Positions 8,748 through 17,874 of a DNA stretch of 64,000 nucleotides are shown here, in pieces (position 1 is the stretch's first letter; every line of letters begins with the position of its first letter). Source of the stretch: Kocuria sp. cx-455 (GTDB lineage: Bacteria > Actinomycetota > Actinomycetes > Actinomycetales > Micrococcaceae); the NCBI RefSeq assembly GCF_014698015.1, contig NZ_JACXBS010000004.1:22007-86006 (forward strand), given 5' to 3'. A program made the position numbers and the translations under genes. The notes under the pieces are model-generated. The model was not told where the DNA came from, did no database searches, and was given only the letters and a program-made list of their open reading frames with translations.

Positions 8748-10166
8748 ATGACGGTAGTTCACCTTCCGCTGGAGGCGGGCGGTCCCGGGGAGAGCATCTC
8801 CACCGCGGACGCCCGCCTTCGGGCGTCCTCACCTTCTGCGCCGGTCAGCACCGGCTTCACCCACGTGCTCCACGACGACGCCGACGGCGCCGTGATCACC
8901 CGCAGCGTGCTGCCGTGCGGGGCGCGTGTCCTCACCGAGAAAATGCCCGGGCAGCGCTCGGCATCCGTGGGTTTCTGGGTCAGCCTGGGTTCCCGTGATG
9001 AGGCCCCGGGGATGCTCGGTTCCACGCACTTCCTGGAACATTTGTTGTTCAAGGGCACGGCGCGGCGCACCTCGCTGGACATCGCCGAGGCCTTCGACGC
9101 CGTGGGTGGGGAATCCAACGCCTTCACGGCCAAGGAGAACACGTGCTATCACGCGCGGGTGCTCTCCGAGGACCTACCCATGGCCATTGACGTGTTGGCC
9201 GACATGTTCTCCAGTGCGGTCCTGGATCCGGACGAGTTCGACCGCGAGCGCGGTGTGATCCTGGAAGAAATCGCCATGGACCGTGACGACCCCACGGACT
9301 TCGCGTTCGAGCAGTTCACCGCCGCTGTTCTGGAGGGGTCGCCCCTGGCCCGTCCGATTGCGGGCACACCGGAGGAGATTCGTTCCGTGTCCCGGGACGC
9401 CGTGTGGGAGCATTACCGCGCGGTCTACCGCCCCGAGAATCTGGTGGTCACCGCCGCCGGCGGGCTGGAACATGAGCGAGTCGTGGACATGGTCCGCGAG
9501 TCATTGACCCGGGCTGGGTGGGACCCCGACGCTCTCGGAACCGTGGGGGCACGGCGGGCCAACGAATCGGCCCTGTTGACCCCGCTCACCGGGACCCGTG
9601 TGTTCCACCGGCCCGTCGAGCAGGCCCACGTGGTGCTGGGCGGTCCCGCCCTGCGCGTTGGGGATGACCGGCGCTTCACCATGACCGTGCTCAATGCGGC
9701 ACTGGGCGGGGGCATGTCCTCCCGGTTGTTCCACACCATCAGGGAGCAAAAGGGGTTGGCTTATTCCACCTTCTCCTTCTCCGGTGCGTATTCGGATGCC
9801 GGTTACTTCGGCATGTACGCGGGCTGCGCCATGGAGCGGGTGGACCAGGTGGCCCAGCTGATGCGCGACGAGTTGGATCGACTGGCTCAGGACGGCATGG
9901 TGGTCAAGGAGTTGTCCAAGATCGAGGGACAACTCAGCGGCGCCACCGTGCTGGCCCTGGAAGACACGGGTTCCCGCATGTCCCGCCTGGGATCCGCGGA
10001 ACTGAAAACCGGTGTGTACATGGACGTCGACGAGGCCCTGGACCGCATCCGGGCCGTGACGTCGCGGGACGTGCAGACGCTGGCGGCGGAGCTTTCGGCC
10101 GCTTCGGCCGTGCAAACGGTGGTGGGCCCGCAGACAGTGTCCGAGGCCCTGCCGATCCAGAACTAA
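8748..10166 (+). CDS. M16-family zinc metallopeptidase (processing-peptidase-like)
   Basis: A pitrilysin/mitochondrial-processing-peptidase-like protein of 472 residues. The inverted zinc motif HFLEH is at 94-98, and the third ligand is a Glu near 174 (VILEEIAMDR), 76 residues later as the family requires. The N-terminal ~50 residues before the peptidase fold are variable and low-complexity. Such genes are regularly found between pnp and dapB in actinobacteria, but their substrates are poorly known. It is encoded 21 bp after pnp and 12 bp before dapB, so it probably belongs to the pnp transcript. The start is ATG at 8748 with a weak GGGG Shine-Dalgarno sequence. Confidence 0.92.
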   Translation: MTVVHLPLEAGGPGESISTADARLRASSPSAPVSTGFTHVLHDDADGAVITRSVLPCGARVLTEKMPGQRSASVGFWVSLGSRDEAPGMLGSTHFLEHLLFKGTARRTSLDIAEAFDAVGGESNAFTAKENTCYHARVLSEDLPMAIDVLADMFSSAVLDPDEFDRERGVILEEIAMDRDDPTDFAFEQFTAAVLEGSPLARPIAGTPEEIRSVSRDAVWEHYRAVYRPENLVVTAAGGLEHERVVDMVRESLTRAGWDPDALGTVGARRANESALLTPLTGTRVFHRPVEQAHVVLGGPALRVGDDRRFTMTVLNAALGGGMSSRLFHTIREQKGLAYSTFSFSGAYSDAGYFGMYAGCAMERVDQVAQLMRDELDRLAQDGMVVKELSKIEGQLSGATVLALEDTGSRMSRLGSAELKTGVYMDVDEALDRIRAVTSRDVQTLAAELSAASAVQTVVGPQTVSEALPIQN

Positions 10167-10178
10167 GGAGTGGTTGAG

Positions 10179-10946
10179 ATGACTGATTCGAACAACGTCA
10201 CCACAGTGGCCGTATTGGGCCACCGCGGGCGCATGGGCTCCGAGGCCGTAGCGGCCGTGGAGCGCGCCCCGGGGTTGGAGCTGGTTGCTGCTCTGGGTCG
10301 TGAGGACGACCTGCAGAACATCGTCGATGCGGGGGCGCAGGTCATGATCGACCTGACCGTTCCCGAGTCCACCCGCGAGAACGTCCGTTTCGCGGTCGAC
10401 CACGGGATCCACTCGGTCGTGGGTACCACCGGTTGGGATGATCAGGCGCTGGCGGAGCTGGAGTCCCAGCTGGCCCAGCACCCTGACGTGGGAGTGTTGA
10501 TCGCCCCCAATTTCGCCGTGGGTGCGGTGCTGGCCATGAAGTTCTCGGAGGCCGCCGCCGCATTCTTCGAATCCGTGGAGGTCGTGGAACTGCACCACCC
10601 GGACAAGTTGGACGCCCCCTCGGGAACCGCCGCCCGCACGGCGTCGTTGATCGGCAAGGCCCGCCACGAGGCCGGCGTCGCGGACTCACCGGACGCGACC
10701 CGGACCGACCCCGACGGCGCTCGTGGTGCCGTGGTGGACGGCGTGCACGTGCACTCCGTACGGCTGCGCGGGCTGGTGGCCCACCAGGAAACGCTGCTGG
10801 GTAACACGGGGGAGCAATTGACCATCCGCCACGATTCCTTCGACCGGATTTCGTTCATGACGGGCGTGGTGCTGGGCGTGCGAGAGGTCCACCGGCACCC
10901 CGGTCTGACCCACGGTTTGGACGGTTACATGGATTTGCGCCTGTGA
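10179..10946 (+). CDS. dapB: 4-hydroxy-tetrahydrodipicolinate reductase
   Basis: DapB is the NAD(P)H-dependent reductase forming tetrahydrodipicolinate in the lysine and diaminopimelate pathway. Visible motifs are the dinucleotide site GHRGRMG at 14-20, VVGTTGW at 80-86, and the active-site block HHPDKLDAPSGTA at 139-151 with the catalytic His pair and Lys143. The ATG at 10179 is chosen because AAGGAG lies 8 nt upstream; an upstream in-frame GTG would overlap that site. The product has 255 residues. Its stop overlaps the GTG of the next membrane gene (GTGA), and dapA follows after that gene. Confidence 0.96.
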   Translation: MTDSNNVTTVAVLGHRGRMGSEAVAAVERAPGLELVAALGREDDLQNIVDAGAQVMIDLTVPESTRENVRFAVDHGIHSVVGTTGWDDQALAELESQLAQHPDVGVLIAPNFAVGAVLAMKFSEAAAAFFESVEVVELHHPDKLDAPSGTAARTASLIGKARHEAGVADSPDATRTDPDGARGAVVDGVHVHSVRLRGLVAHQETLLGNTGEQLTIRHDSFDRISFMTGVVLGVREVHRHPGLTHGLDGYMDLRL

Positions 10947-11566
10947 GCGACCAGAAATCCAGTTCACTGCGTTGGTTGGTGGCGGCGGTCATCGTTCTGG
11001 CGCTGCTCACCGTGGTGATTTTGCCCATTTCCGTGGGTTCCAAGGTGTGGATCGTTGCCATGTTGGCCTTCGCCGCGGTCTTCACCGTGCTGGAGATCGG
11101 CTCCAAGGGACGGATCCTGGCCGCTCTCATGGTTGCTCTGCTCGCCCTGTACCTGGGGCTGTCGTTCCAGCGCGCGGTACTGCTACTCAGCTCCCAGGGG
11201 TGGATCGTGAAGGGCTTCGGGATCGCCATGCTGATCATCCCGGCGGTGGGCACCTGGGCCATGGTCCGGGAGATCATCTTCGGTGCCCGCACCGAAAAAC
11301 TCGGACGAACCCTCGCCGCGGAAGGCGGGCTGTTCGAGGATGAGCTGCCCAAGACACCGTCGGGGCGGTTCGTCCGCGAAGCCGCCGACCAACATTTCCA
11401 CACGGTGCGCGCAGAGGTCGAAGCGGATCCCGCCGAATGGCGAGGGTGGTATCGGCTGAGTCTTGCGTATTCGGCGAGTTCTGACGGTCGCCGCGCCCGC
11501 GCTGCCATGCGTACCGCCATCAAATTGCACCGCGGTGCCGATCCGGGGACAGCATTGGCCCGGTGA
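10943..11566 (+). CDS. Membrane protein between dapB and dapA
   Basis: A 207-residue protein with about four transmembrane helices in the first 115 residues. A soluble cytoplasmic part follows, with a tetratricopeptide-like helical end (about 150-200: EWRGWYRLSLAYSASSDGRRARAAMRTAIKLH). I do not know its function. The start is the GTG that overlaps the dapB stop (GTGA), which implies translational coupling. It is followed after 19 bp by dapA, which has its own leaderless-type promoter placed over the intervening bases. A scaffolding role through the TPR-like end is only a guess. Confidence 0.8.
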   Translation: MSDQKSSSLRWLVAAVIVLALLTVVILPISVGSKVWIVAMLAFAAVFTVLEIGSKGRILAALMVALLALYLGLSFQRAVLLLSSQGWIVKGFGIAMLIIPAVGTWAMVREIIFGARTEKLGRTLAAEGGLFEDELPKTPSGRFVREAADQHFHTVRAEVEADPAEWRGWYRLSLAYSASSDGRRARAAMRTAIKLHRGADPGTALAR

Positions 11567-11572
11567 TCACGG

Positions 11573-11578
11573 TAACCT
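11573..11578 (+). promoter_or_regulatory. Leaderless-type -10 box of dapA
   Basis: TAACCT ends 7 nt before the dapA ATG, and no Shine-Dalgarno sequence is present. Transcription would start at or next to the A of the start codon. Confidence 0.5.
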
Positions 11579-11585
11579 TGGGCTT

Positions 11586-12521
11586 ATGACCGATCGCAGC
11601 GTAGCCACCCAGCCCGACCGACCCGCTCCCATGTTCGGAACTCTGCTCACCGCCATGGTGACCGCGTTCAAGGACGATGGCTCCGTGGACCTAGAGACCA
11701 CGGGACACCTCGCCGAGGAATTGGTCAATGACGGTTGTGACGGGCTGGTGGTGTGTGGCACCACCGGCGAGTACTCAACCATGACCGACCAGGAGAACCT
11801 CGCGGTGTTCCGAGCCGTGAAGGACGCCGTGGGCGGGCGTGTGCCGTTGCTGGCCGGTACCGGTTCCAACGACACCGAGCATTCTCGGTACCTGTCCCTC
11901 GAGGCGCAGAAAATCGGCATGGACGGGCTGCTGATCGTTACACCCTATTACAGCAAGCCCACCCAGGCCGGTGTGGAGGCGCACTTCCGCTCGCTGGCTG
12001 ACTCGGTGGACACGCCCATCATGATGTATGACATTCCGGGCCGCTCCGGCATTCCCCTGGCCCCGGAGACCCTGATTTCGTTGGCCTCACACGAGAACCT
12101 CGTGGCCGTCAAGGACGCCAAGGCGGACCTCACTGCGGCCGCCCACGTCATGGCCGAAACCGATCTCCAGTACTACTCCGGTGACGACGGCTTGACCTTG
12201 CCCTGGATCGCGCTGGGCGCGGCCGGTCTCGTGGGTGTCACCACCCACGTGGACACCCACCGGTTCCGCAAGCTCATCGACGCCGCACTGGCCGGTGACT
12301 ACGCCACCGCGCGTCAGATCAACAACGAGCTGATCCCTGTGGTCCGCGCCACCATGACCCGCGTACCCGGTGCCGTGGCTGCCAAGACCATTTTGAATTG
12401 GCAGGGGCGCCTGCCGAACAACACCGTGCGTTTGCCGCACGTTGCGCCCACCCAGGCCGAAATCGAACAGATCCGTGGGGATCTGAGTTCGTCGGTCCTG
12501 GCGGATACTTTGAACTCATAA
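11586..12521 (+). CDS. dapA: 4-hydroxy-tetrahydrodipicolinate synthase
   Basis: DapA condenses pyruvate with aspartate semialdehyde at the branch point to lysine and diaminopimelate. The Schiff-base Lys is residue 176 (VAVKDAK). Tyr148 lies in YDIPGRSG, the proton-relay Thr pair in CGTTGEY (59-60) and a conserved Tyr in VTPYYSKP. The 311-residue length is normal. The ATG at 11586 gives MTDRSVATQ; a longer frame back to 11463 overlaps the preceding gene and reads as non-family sequence. There is no Shine-Dalgarno sequence, but a -10 box sits 7 nt upstream, so the mRNA is probably leaderless. RNase J follows after 15 bp. Confidence 0.96.
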   Translation: MTDRSVATQPDRPAPMFGTLLTAMVTAFKDDGSVDLETTGHLAEELVNDGCDGLVVCGTTGEYSTMTDQENLAVFRAVKDAVGGRVPLLAGTGSNDTEHSRYLSLEAQKIGMDGLLIVTPYYSKPTQAGVEAHFRSLADSVDTPIMMYDIPGRSGIPLAPETLISLASHENLVAVKDAKADLTAAAHVMAETDLQYYSGDDGLTLPWIALGAAGLVGVTTHVDTHRFRKLIDAALAGDYATARQINNELIPVVRATMTRVPGAVAAKTILNWQGRLPNNTVRLPHVAPTQAEIEQIRGDLSSSVLADTLNS

Positions 12522-12536
12522 GACGAAAGGGGTCTC

Positions 12537-14231
12537 ATGACCCGTTGGACCACCACAGATCTCTCCGAGCCCCCCGCGTTGAGCGCAGACACCATGCGTG
12601 TCGTGCCGCTGGGTGGTCTGGGTGAGGTCGGTCGGAACATGACCGTGTTCGAAATCAACGGGCAGCTGCTCGTGGTCGATTGCGGTGTGCTGTTCCCCGA
12701 AGAAACCCAACCCGGCGTGGACCTGATCCTGCCGGACATCAATTACATCAAGGACCGTCTCGACGACATCGTCGCGGTCGTGCTCACCCACGGTCACGAG
12801 GACCACATCGGTGCGGTTCCGTACCTGCTCAAGCGGCGCCCCGACATTCCCATCGTGGGATCCCAGCTGACTCTCGCGTTGATCGAGGCCAAGCTCAAAG
12901 AGCACCGGATCAAGCCCTTCACCCTGGCTGTGCGCGAGGGGCAGGTGGAGCGTCTCGGTGAGTTCGAATGCGAATTCGTGGCCGTCAACCACTCCATTCC
13001 GGACGCCCTGGCCGTGTTCTTACGCACCAAGGCCGGCACGGTGCTGCACACCGGTGACTTCAAGATGGACCAGTTGCCCATGGACGGTCGCATTACCGAT
13101 CTCCGTCACTTCGCCCGCCTGGGCGAGGAGGGCGTGGACCTGTTCTTGACCGACTCGACCAACGCTGAGGTGCCCGGCTTCGTGGCGACCGAGAAAGCCA
13201 TTGGTCCCGTGCTCGCGGACGTGATCGCCAAGGCACGCCAGCGCGTGATCGTGGCGTCCTTCTCCTCTCACGTGCACCGAGTGCAGCAGGTCCTCGACGC
13301 CGCCGTGGCCAGCGGTCGCAAGGTCGCACTGATGGGGCGTTCGATGATTCGCAACATGGAGATCGCGGACAAGCTCGGTTACCTGGACGTTCCACCCAAC
13401 GTGCTGATCGACCAGAAGAAAGCCGCCGACTACCCGGACGACAAGCTCGTGATCATGTGCACCGGATCGCAGGGTGAGCCCATGGCCGCGCTGTCCCGGA
13501 TGGCCAACGGCGATCACAAGGTCCAGGTGAACGCCGGTGACACCGTGATTCTGGCGTCGTCTTTGATTCCCGGTAACGAGAACTCCGTGTTCCGCGTGAT
13601 CAACGGCCTGATGCGCCTGGGCGCGGACGTGGTGCACAAGGGCAACGCCAAGGTGCACGTGTCCGGTCACGCGGCAGCCGGCGAACTGCTGTACTGCTAC
13701 AACATCGTGGAGCCCGAATACGTGATGCCGGTCCACGGCGAGGTGCGCCACCTGATCGCCAACGGTGCGCTCGCCCAGGAGACCGGCGTGCCCAGTGACC
13801 ACGTGATACTCGCCGAGAACGGCACCGTGGTGGACATGCACGGCGGCAAGTCCACCATCACCGGTCAGGTCGAATGCGGTTTCATTTACGTGGACGGTTC
13901 GTCCGTGGGTGAAATCACGGACGCGGACCTCAAGGACCGAATGACACTGGGCGAAGAGGGCTTCATCTCCGTGGTCACCGTGGTCAACCGCGACACGGGC
14001 AAGATCGTCTCCGGCCCGGACGTTCACGCGCGCGGAGTGGCCGAAGAAGATACCGTCTTCAACGAGATCCGGCCCAAGATCATTGCCGCGCTGGAGGACG
14101 CCATGGGTGAGTCCGGTAAGAACCACACCTCGCACCAGCTGCAGCAGGTCGTACGCCGCACCATCGGCTCGTGGGTCTCGCGCAAGTTGCGCCGTAAGCC
14201 CATGATCGTGCCCGTAGTGGTCGAGGCCTAG
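12537..14231 (+). CDS. rnj: Ribonuclease J
   Basis: A metallo-beta-lactamase/beta-CASP ribonuclease with endo- and 5'-3' exonuclease activity, acting in mRNA decay and rRNA 5' maturation. The zinc motif HGHEDH is at 85-90, and further metal-binding residues occur in NHSIPD and HTGDFK. The beta-CASP region carries ASFSSHVHR and SGHAAAGEL. The C-terminal domain ends in a basic RKLRRKPMIVPVVVEA. Length 564 aa is typical. ATG at 12537 follows AAAGGGG. The gene sits right after dapA, a standard actinobacterial arrangement, and is closed by a strong hairpin. PNPase in the same region supplies the complementary 3'-5' activity. Confidence 0.96.
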   Translation: MTRWTTTDLSEPPALSADTMRVVPLGGLGEVGRNMTVFEINGQLLVVDCGVLFPEETQPGVDLILPDINYIKDRLDDIVAVVLTHGHEDHIGAVPYLLKRRPDIPIVGSQLTLALIEAKLKEHRIKPFTLAVREGQVERLGEFECEFVAVNHSIPDALAVFLRTKAGTVLHTGDFKMDQLPMDGRITDLRHFARLGEEGVDLFLTDSTNAEVPGFVATEKAIGPVLADVIAKARQRVIVASFSSHVHRVQQVLDAAVASGRKVALMGRSMIRNMEIADKLGYLDVPPNVLIDQKKAADYPDDKLVIMCTGSQGEPMAALSRMANGDHKVQVNAGDTVILASSLIPGNENSVFRVINGLMRLGADVVHKGNAKVHVSGHAAAGELLYCYNIVEPEYVMPVHGEVRHLIANGALAQETGVPSDHVILAENGTVVDMHGGKSTITGQVECGFIYVDGSSVGEITDADLKDRMTLGEEGFISVVTVVNRDTGKIVSGPDVHARGVAEEDTVFNEIRPKIIAALEDAMGESGKNHTSHQLQQVVRRTIGSWVSRKLRRKPMIVPVVVEA

Positions 14232-14253
14232 GACACCGGTCACCGCAGCGCAC

Positions 14254-14284
14254 AGCCCGCCCCGACTCGATGTCGGGGCGGGCT
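14254..14284 (+). terminator. Strong 13-bp terminator hairpin after rnj
   Basis: AGCCCGCCCCGAC (14254-14266) pairs perfectly with GTCGGGGCGGGCT (14272-14284) across a 5-nt loop and is followed by TTG. This should end the dapB-dapA-rnj unit. The ftsK -10 box begins only 15 bp later. Confidence 0.8.
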
Positions 14285-14298
14285 TTGCACTGGGCGGG

Positions 14299-14304
14299 TA
14301 TTCT
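14299..14304 (+). promoter_or_regulatory. Leaderless-type -10 box of ftsK
   Basis: TATTCT ends 7 nt before the ftsK ATG at 14312, immediately downstream of the rnj terminator. Confidence 0.5.
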
Positions 14305-14311
14305 GGAACAT

Positions 14312-17233
14312 ATGGCGTCACGAACTTCCCCTCCGCGATCGTCGAAGTCAACATCTCGAACCTCGACCGCATCCCGCTCGACCAAGCGCAACTCCAAGGC
14401 CACGGCCAAATCCGCACCGCAGGGACCCTCCGCCGGTGCCAGGCTTCTGCGCGCCGTGGTCAATGCGTGGGCGGGCCTGGGGCACGCCGTGGGCGCGGGT
14501 GTGCGTCGGATCGGTACCGTGCGCACCGATATGGCTCCCGAGGAACGGCGTGACGGCGGCGCGCTCGTCTGGCTCGTCCTGGCCGTGCTGATTGCCGCGG
14601 TCGAGTGGTGGAATCTGCGCGGTGTAGCTGCCGCGTTCATCTCGATGCCGGCCTCCTGGGTGCACGCGGTGGTCGGCGGCACGTTCGGTTTCATGGCGCT
14701 CGTGCTGCCGGTGTTCTGCCTGTTCTTCGCGTGGCGGGCCTTCCGCCATCCCACCGAGACGCAGGCCAATAACCGCATCGCCATTGGCTTGTTGGCGCTG
14801 ACCGTTGCCGGAGCGGGGATCGCCCACATCATGGGCGGGCAGCCCCGGGTGAACCAGGGTTTCGAGGCCATTTGGCAGGCGGGCGGCTTCGTCGGGTTCT
14901 TGGCGGCCGACCCGCTCTCGGCACTTGTGACGCAATGGGGTGCGCTCGCGGTTCTTGCGGTTCTCGCATTTTTGTCCGTGCTGGTCATGACCGCCACCCC
15001 CGTCAGCCAGATCGGTCCGCGCGTGCGAGAGGGGTACCGCACGCTGATGGGTCTGGGGGAGCCTCGCACCACGGACGTATCGGACCCCGCCCACGACCGC
15101 TCCTACCTGGATCCTGCCGGGCCTCAGAAGAAGCGCCCCGATCGTCGTACCCGGGCCGAGCGACGTCGTGAGAAGGCCCAGCTGGATGCCTACAACGGCG
15201 ACGAAGCCTTTGAACGCGCCGTGGTCGATGAGGCCAAGCGCCGCGAGGCCGCCGAGGGGTCCGTGCGCACCCGCGTGTTCGATCTTTCCGATGACGACGC
15301 TGCGAGCGCATCCGGGTCCACGTCCGCCGCCGCGGCGAGCGCCCCGAGTGCGCAGGCTCAGGACACCGAGGACATTCCCCAGGTCCGCCCGGGCGTCAAG
15401 CGCCCCACCAAGTCGCAGATCGCCGCGGACAAGCTGCGCCGTGAACAGGGCCTGGAACCCGCCGCGGACACCGCTGAAGCATCCGAGGCCCCGGCGCTGG
15501 CGGACGTGGCCGCGCCCGAGAACTCCCGCACCCACACGCCGTCGGCCCCCATCCCGGCTCGTTCCGAGCAGCTGCAGATCGCGGGGGACATGGCCTACAA
15601 CCTGCCGGATCCTAGCGCTCTGGTGCAGGGCCCGCCCGCCAAGGACCGCTCCGAGGCCAACGACCGCGTGGTCACAGCCCTGACCAACGTGCTGGACCAA
15701 TTCAAGGTCGATGCCGAGGTGACCGGTTTCTCTCGCGGACCCACGGTGACTCGCTACGAGATCGAACTGGGATCGGGTACCAAGGTGGAGCGCGTCACGG
15801 CCCTGTCCAAGAACATTGCCTACGCTGTGGCCTCCGCCGATGTCCGCATCCTGTCGCCCATTCCCGGCAAGTCTGCCATTGGTATTGAGATCCCCAACAC
15901 GGATCGGGAGACCGTGGCACTGGGTGATGTGTTGCGCTCGCAACGAGCCCGCACGTCGGAGCACCCCATGGTCATGGGCGTGGGCAAGGATGTTGAGGGC
16001 GGGTTCGTGGTGGCGAATTTGGCCAAGATGCCGCACATGCTCGTGGCCGGTGCCACGGGCGCGGGTAAGTCCTCGTTCGTGAACTCGATGATCGTGTCCA
16101 TCCTGATGCGCTCCACCCCCGATGAGGTGCGCCTGGTCATGGTGGACCCCAAACGCGTGGAACTCACCGCGTACGAGGGAGTTCCCCACCTGATCACCCC
16201 CATCATCACCAACCCCAAGAAGGCTGCGGAGGCCCTGCAGTGGGTGGTGCGTGAGATGGACGCCCGCTACGACGATCTGTCCCACTACGGGTACAAGCAC
16301 ATCGACGACTTCAATAAGGCCGTGCGCAACGGCAAGGTCCAACCGGAGCCCGGCTCCAAACGAGTCATCCGGCCGTACCCGTATTTGCTGGTGATCGTGG
16401 ACGAGCTGGCGGACCTCATGATGGTCGCCCCGCGCGACGTCGAGGACGCGATCGTGCGTATCACGCAGCTGGCCCGTGCCGCGGGCATTCACTTGGTGCT
16501 CGCCACGCAGCGTCCTTCGGTGGATGTGGTCACGGGCCTGATCAAGGCCAACGTGCCCTCGCGCATGGCGTTCGCGACGTCCTCCGTGACCGACTCGCGC
16601 GTGGTCCTGGATCAGCCCGGCGCCGAGAAACTCATTGGTCAGGGCGACGCGTTGTTCCTGCCCATGGGTGCGTCCAAGCCCATGCGTGTGCAGGGCGCCT
16701 GGGTTTCTGAGTCCGAGATCCACAAGGTCGTGGAGCACGTCAAGACGCAGATGAAGACCAACTACCGCGAGGACGTGGTTCAGGAAGCACCCAAGAAGCA
16801 GATCGACGAGGACATCGGGGACGACCTCGACGTCCTGCTGCAGGCGGCCGAGCTGATCATCACCACGCAGTTCGGTTCCACCTCGATGCTCCAGCGCAAA
16901 CTGCGCGTGGGCTTCGCCAAGGCGGGCCGCCTCATGGACCTGCTCGAATCCCGCGGCGTTGTGGGTGCCTCGGAGGGCTCCAAGGCGCGCGATGTCCTGG
17001 TCAAACCCGACGACCTCGCGGCGACCCTAGCGCTGATCCGCGGTGAGGAACCGCCCACCGCATCCGGCGACGACGCCGCCGCGGTAGGCTCCGAGGCGCC
17101 GTCGGCCAGGACCGGTGGTTCCGTGGACTACGGTGACGATCCCGTGGAAGCGGGCCTGTCCGACGTGGCCAAGGACTATCACGACGGCAATGACGATGAT
17201 TCCACTGACGCATGGGAGTTGACCGGACGATGA
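14312..17233 (+). CDS. ftsK: DNA translocase FtsK
   Basis: A membrane-anchored hexameric DNA pump that clears chromosome termini from the septum. The N-terminus (about 1-60) is Ser/Lys/Arg-rich. Four transmembrane segments lie at roughly 85-230, then a long charged low-complexity linker to about 440, then the motor: GATGAGKS at 580-587 (Walker A) and LLVIVDELADLMM near 690 (Walker B). The C-terminal gamma winged-helix domain (AELIITTQFGSTSMLQRKL...) recognises orienting DNA sequences. The ATG at 14312 (MASRTSPPRS) follows a leaderless-type -10 box; an upstream frame to 14270 runs into the rnj terminator. Product 973 aa. The stop overlaps the pgsA start. Confidence 0.95.
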   Translation: MASRTSPPRSSKSTSRTSTASRSTKRNSKATAKSAPQGPSAGARLLRAVVNAWAGLGHAVGAGVRRIGTVRTDMAPEERRDGGALVWLVLAVLIAAVEWWNLRGVAAAFISMPASWVHAVVGGTFGFMALVLPVFCLFFAWRAFRHPTETQANNRIAIGLLALTVAGAGIAHIMGGQPRVNQGFEAIWQAGGFVGFLAADPLSALVTQWGALAVLAVLAFLSVLVMTATPVSQIGPRVREGYRTLMGLGEPRTTDVSDPAHDRSYLDPAGPQKKRPDRRTRAERRREKAQLDAYNGDEAFERAVVDEAKRREAAEGSVRTRVFDLSDDDAASASGSTSAAAASAPSAQAQDTEDIPQVRPGVKRPTKSQIAADKLRREQGLEPAADTAEASEAPALADVAAPENSRTHTPSAPIPARSEQLQIAGDMAYNLPDPSALVQGPPAKDRSEANDRVVTALTNVLDQFKVDAEVTGFSRGPTVTRYEIELGSGTKVERVTALSKNIAYAVASADVRILSPIPGKSAIGIEIPNTDRETVALGDVLRSQRARTSEHPMVMGVGKDVEGGFVVANLAKMPHMLVAGATGAGKSSFVNSMIVSILMRSTPDEVRLVMVDPKRVELTAYEGVPHLITPIITNPKKAAEALQWVVREMDARYDDLSHYGYKHIDDFNKAVRNGKVQPEPGSKRVIRPYPYLLVIVDELADLMMVAPRDVEDAIVRITQLARAAGIHLVLATQRPSVDVVTGLIKANVPSRMAFATSSVTDSRVVLDQPGAEKLIGQGDALFLPMGASKPMRVQGAWVSESEIHKVVEHVKTQMKTNYREDVVQEAPKKQIDEDIGDDLDVLLQAAELIITTQFGSTSMLQRKLRVGFAKAGRLMDLLESRGVVGASEGSKARDVLVKPDDLAATLALIRGEEPPTASGDDAAAVGSEAPSARTGGSVDYGDDPVEAGLSDVAKDYHDGNDDDSTDAWELTGR

Positions 17234-17874
17234 TGATGGCTCGACATGGCGGCGCGTCCGAGGCCCGGGCAGTGAGCGACCCGCCGCCCAATTCTTCCAA
17301 CTGGAACCTGCCCAATGCCCTGACCGCATTGCGGATCGTCATGGTGCCGTTCTTCGTGTGGTTCTTGTGGGCGGGCGGCACACACGGTGAAGACTCCATG
17401 CCCATGCGGTGGGCGGCCGTGGTGGTCTTCGGCGTGGCCATGTACACGGACAAGCTCGACGGGGACATCGCCCGCGCGCGCAACCTGATCACAAGCTTCG
17501 GCAAGATCGCCGATCCCATCGCGGACAAATTGCTGACCGGCGCGGCGTTCGTGGTGCTTTCGATGTTGGGGGAGCTGTGGTGGTGGGTCACCATCGTCAT
17601 CATGATGCGTGAATGGGGTATCACCGTCATGCGTTTCGTGGTGATCCGCTACGGCGTGATGGCCGCGTCCAAGGGCGGCAAGACCAAGACCGTGCTGCAG
17701 ACGGCAGCCCTGATTGCGCTGCTGCTGCCGTTGGCGCCCTTCGTGGGTGCCTGGTGGCTGTGGCTTGCGTGGGTGCTGACCGCACTGGCGCTGATCGTAA
17801 CCGTGGTCACCGGCATCGACTATGTGATCAAGGCCGTTCAGCTGCGTAACGCGGCCTTGGGGAAAGAGAAGTAG
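17230..17874 (+). CDS. pgsA: CDP-diacylglycerol-glycerol-3-phosphate 3-phosphatidyltransferase
   Basis: PgsA makes phosphatidylglycerophosphate from CDP-diacylglycerol, the first step to phosphatidylglycerol and cardiolipin. The CDP-alcohol phosphotransferase signature DGX2ARX8GX3DX3D is fully present in the DGDIARARN to IADPIADK segment. There are about five or six hydrophobic segments. The start is one of three consecutive ATGs at 17230, 17233 and 17236; the first overlaps the ftsK stop as ATGA. A GTG at about 17272 (VSDPPPN) is an alternative that removes a poorly conserved N-terminus. The product is about 214 aa. The next gene, cinA, overlaps by 1 nt. Confidence 0.93.
   Translation: MMMARHGGASEARAVSDPPPNSSNWNLPNALTALRIVMVPFFVWFLWAGGTHGEDSMPMRWAAVVVFGVAMYTDKLDGDIARARNLITSFGKIADPIADKLLTGAAFVVLSMLGELWWWVTIVIMMREWGITVMRFVVIRYGVMAASKGGKTKTVLQTAALIALLLPLAPFVGAWWLWLAWVLTALALIVTVVTGIDYVIKAVQLRNAALGKEK

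Noticed and set aside
5919..8762. 947-codon open frame antisense to pnp
   Set aside because: It covers rpsO and pnp, which are unmistakable, and reads as His/Gly/Asp/Val-rich non-family sequence, typical of antisense frames in GC-rich genes.
14348..16738. 796-codon open frame antisense to ftsK
   Set aside because: Mirror of the ftsK codon pattern, with no recognisable domain.
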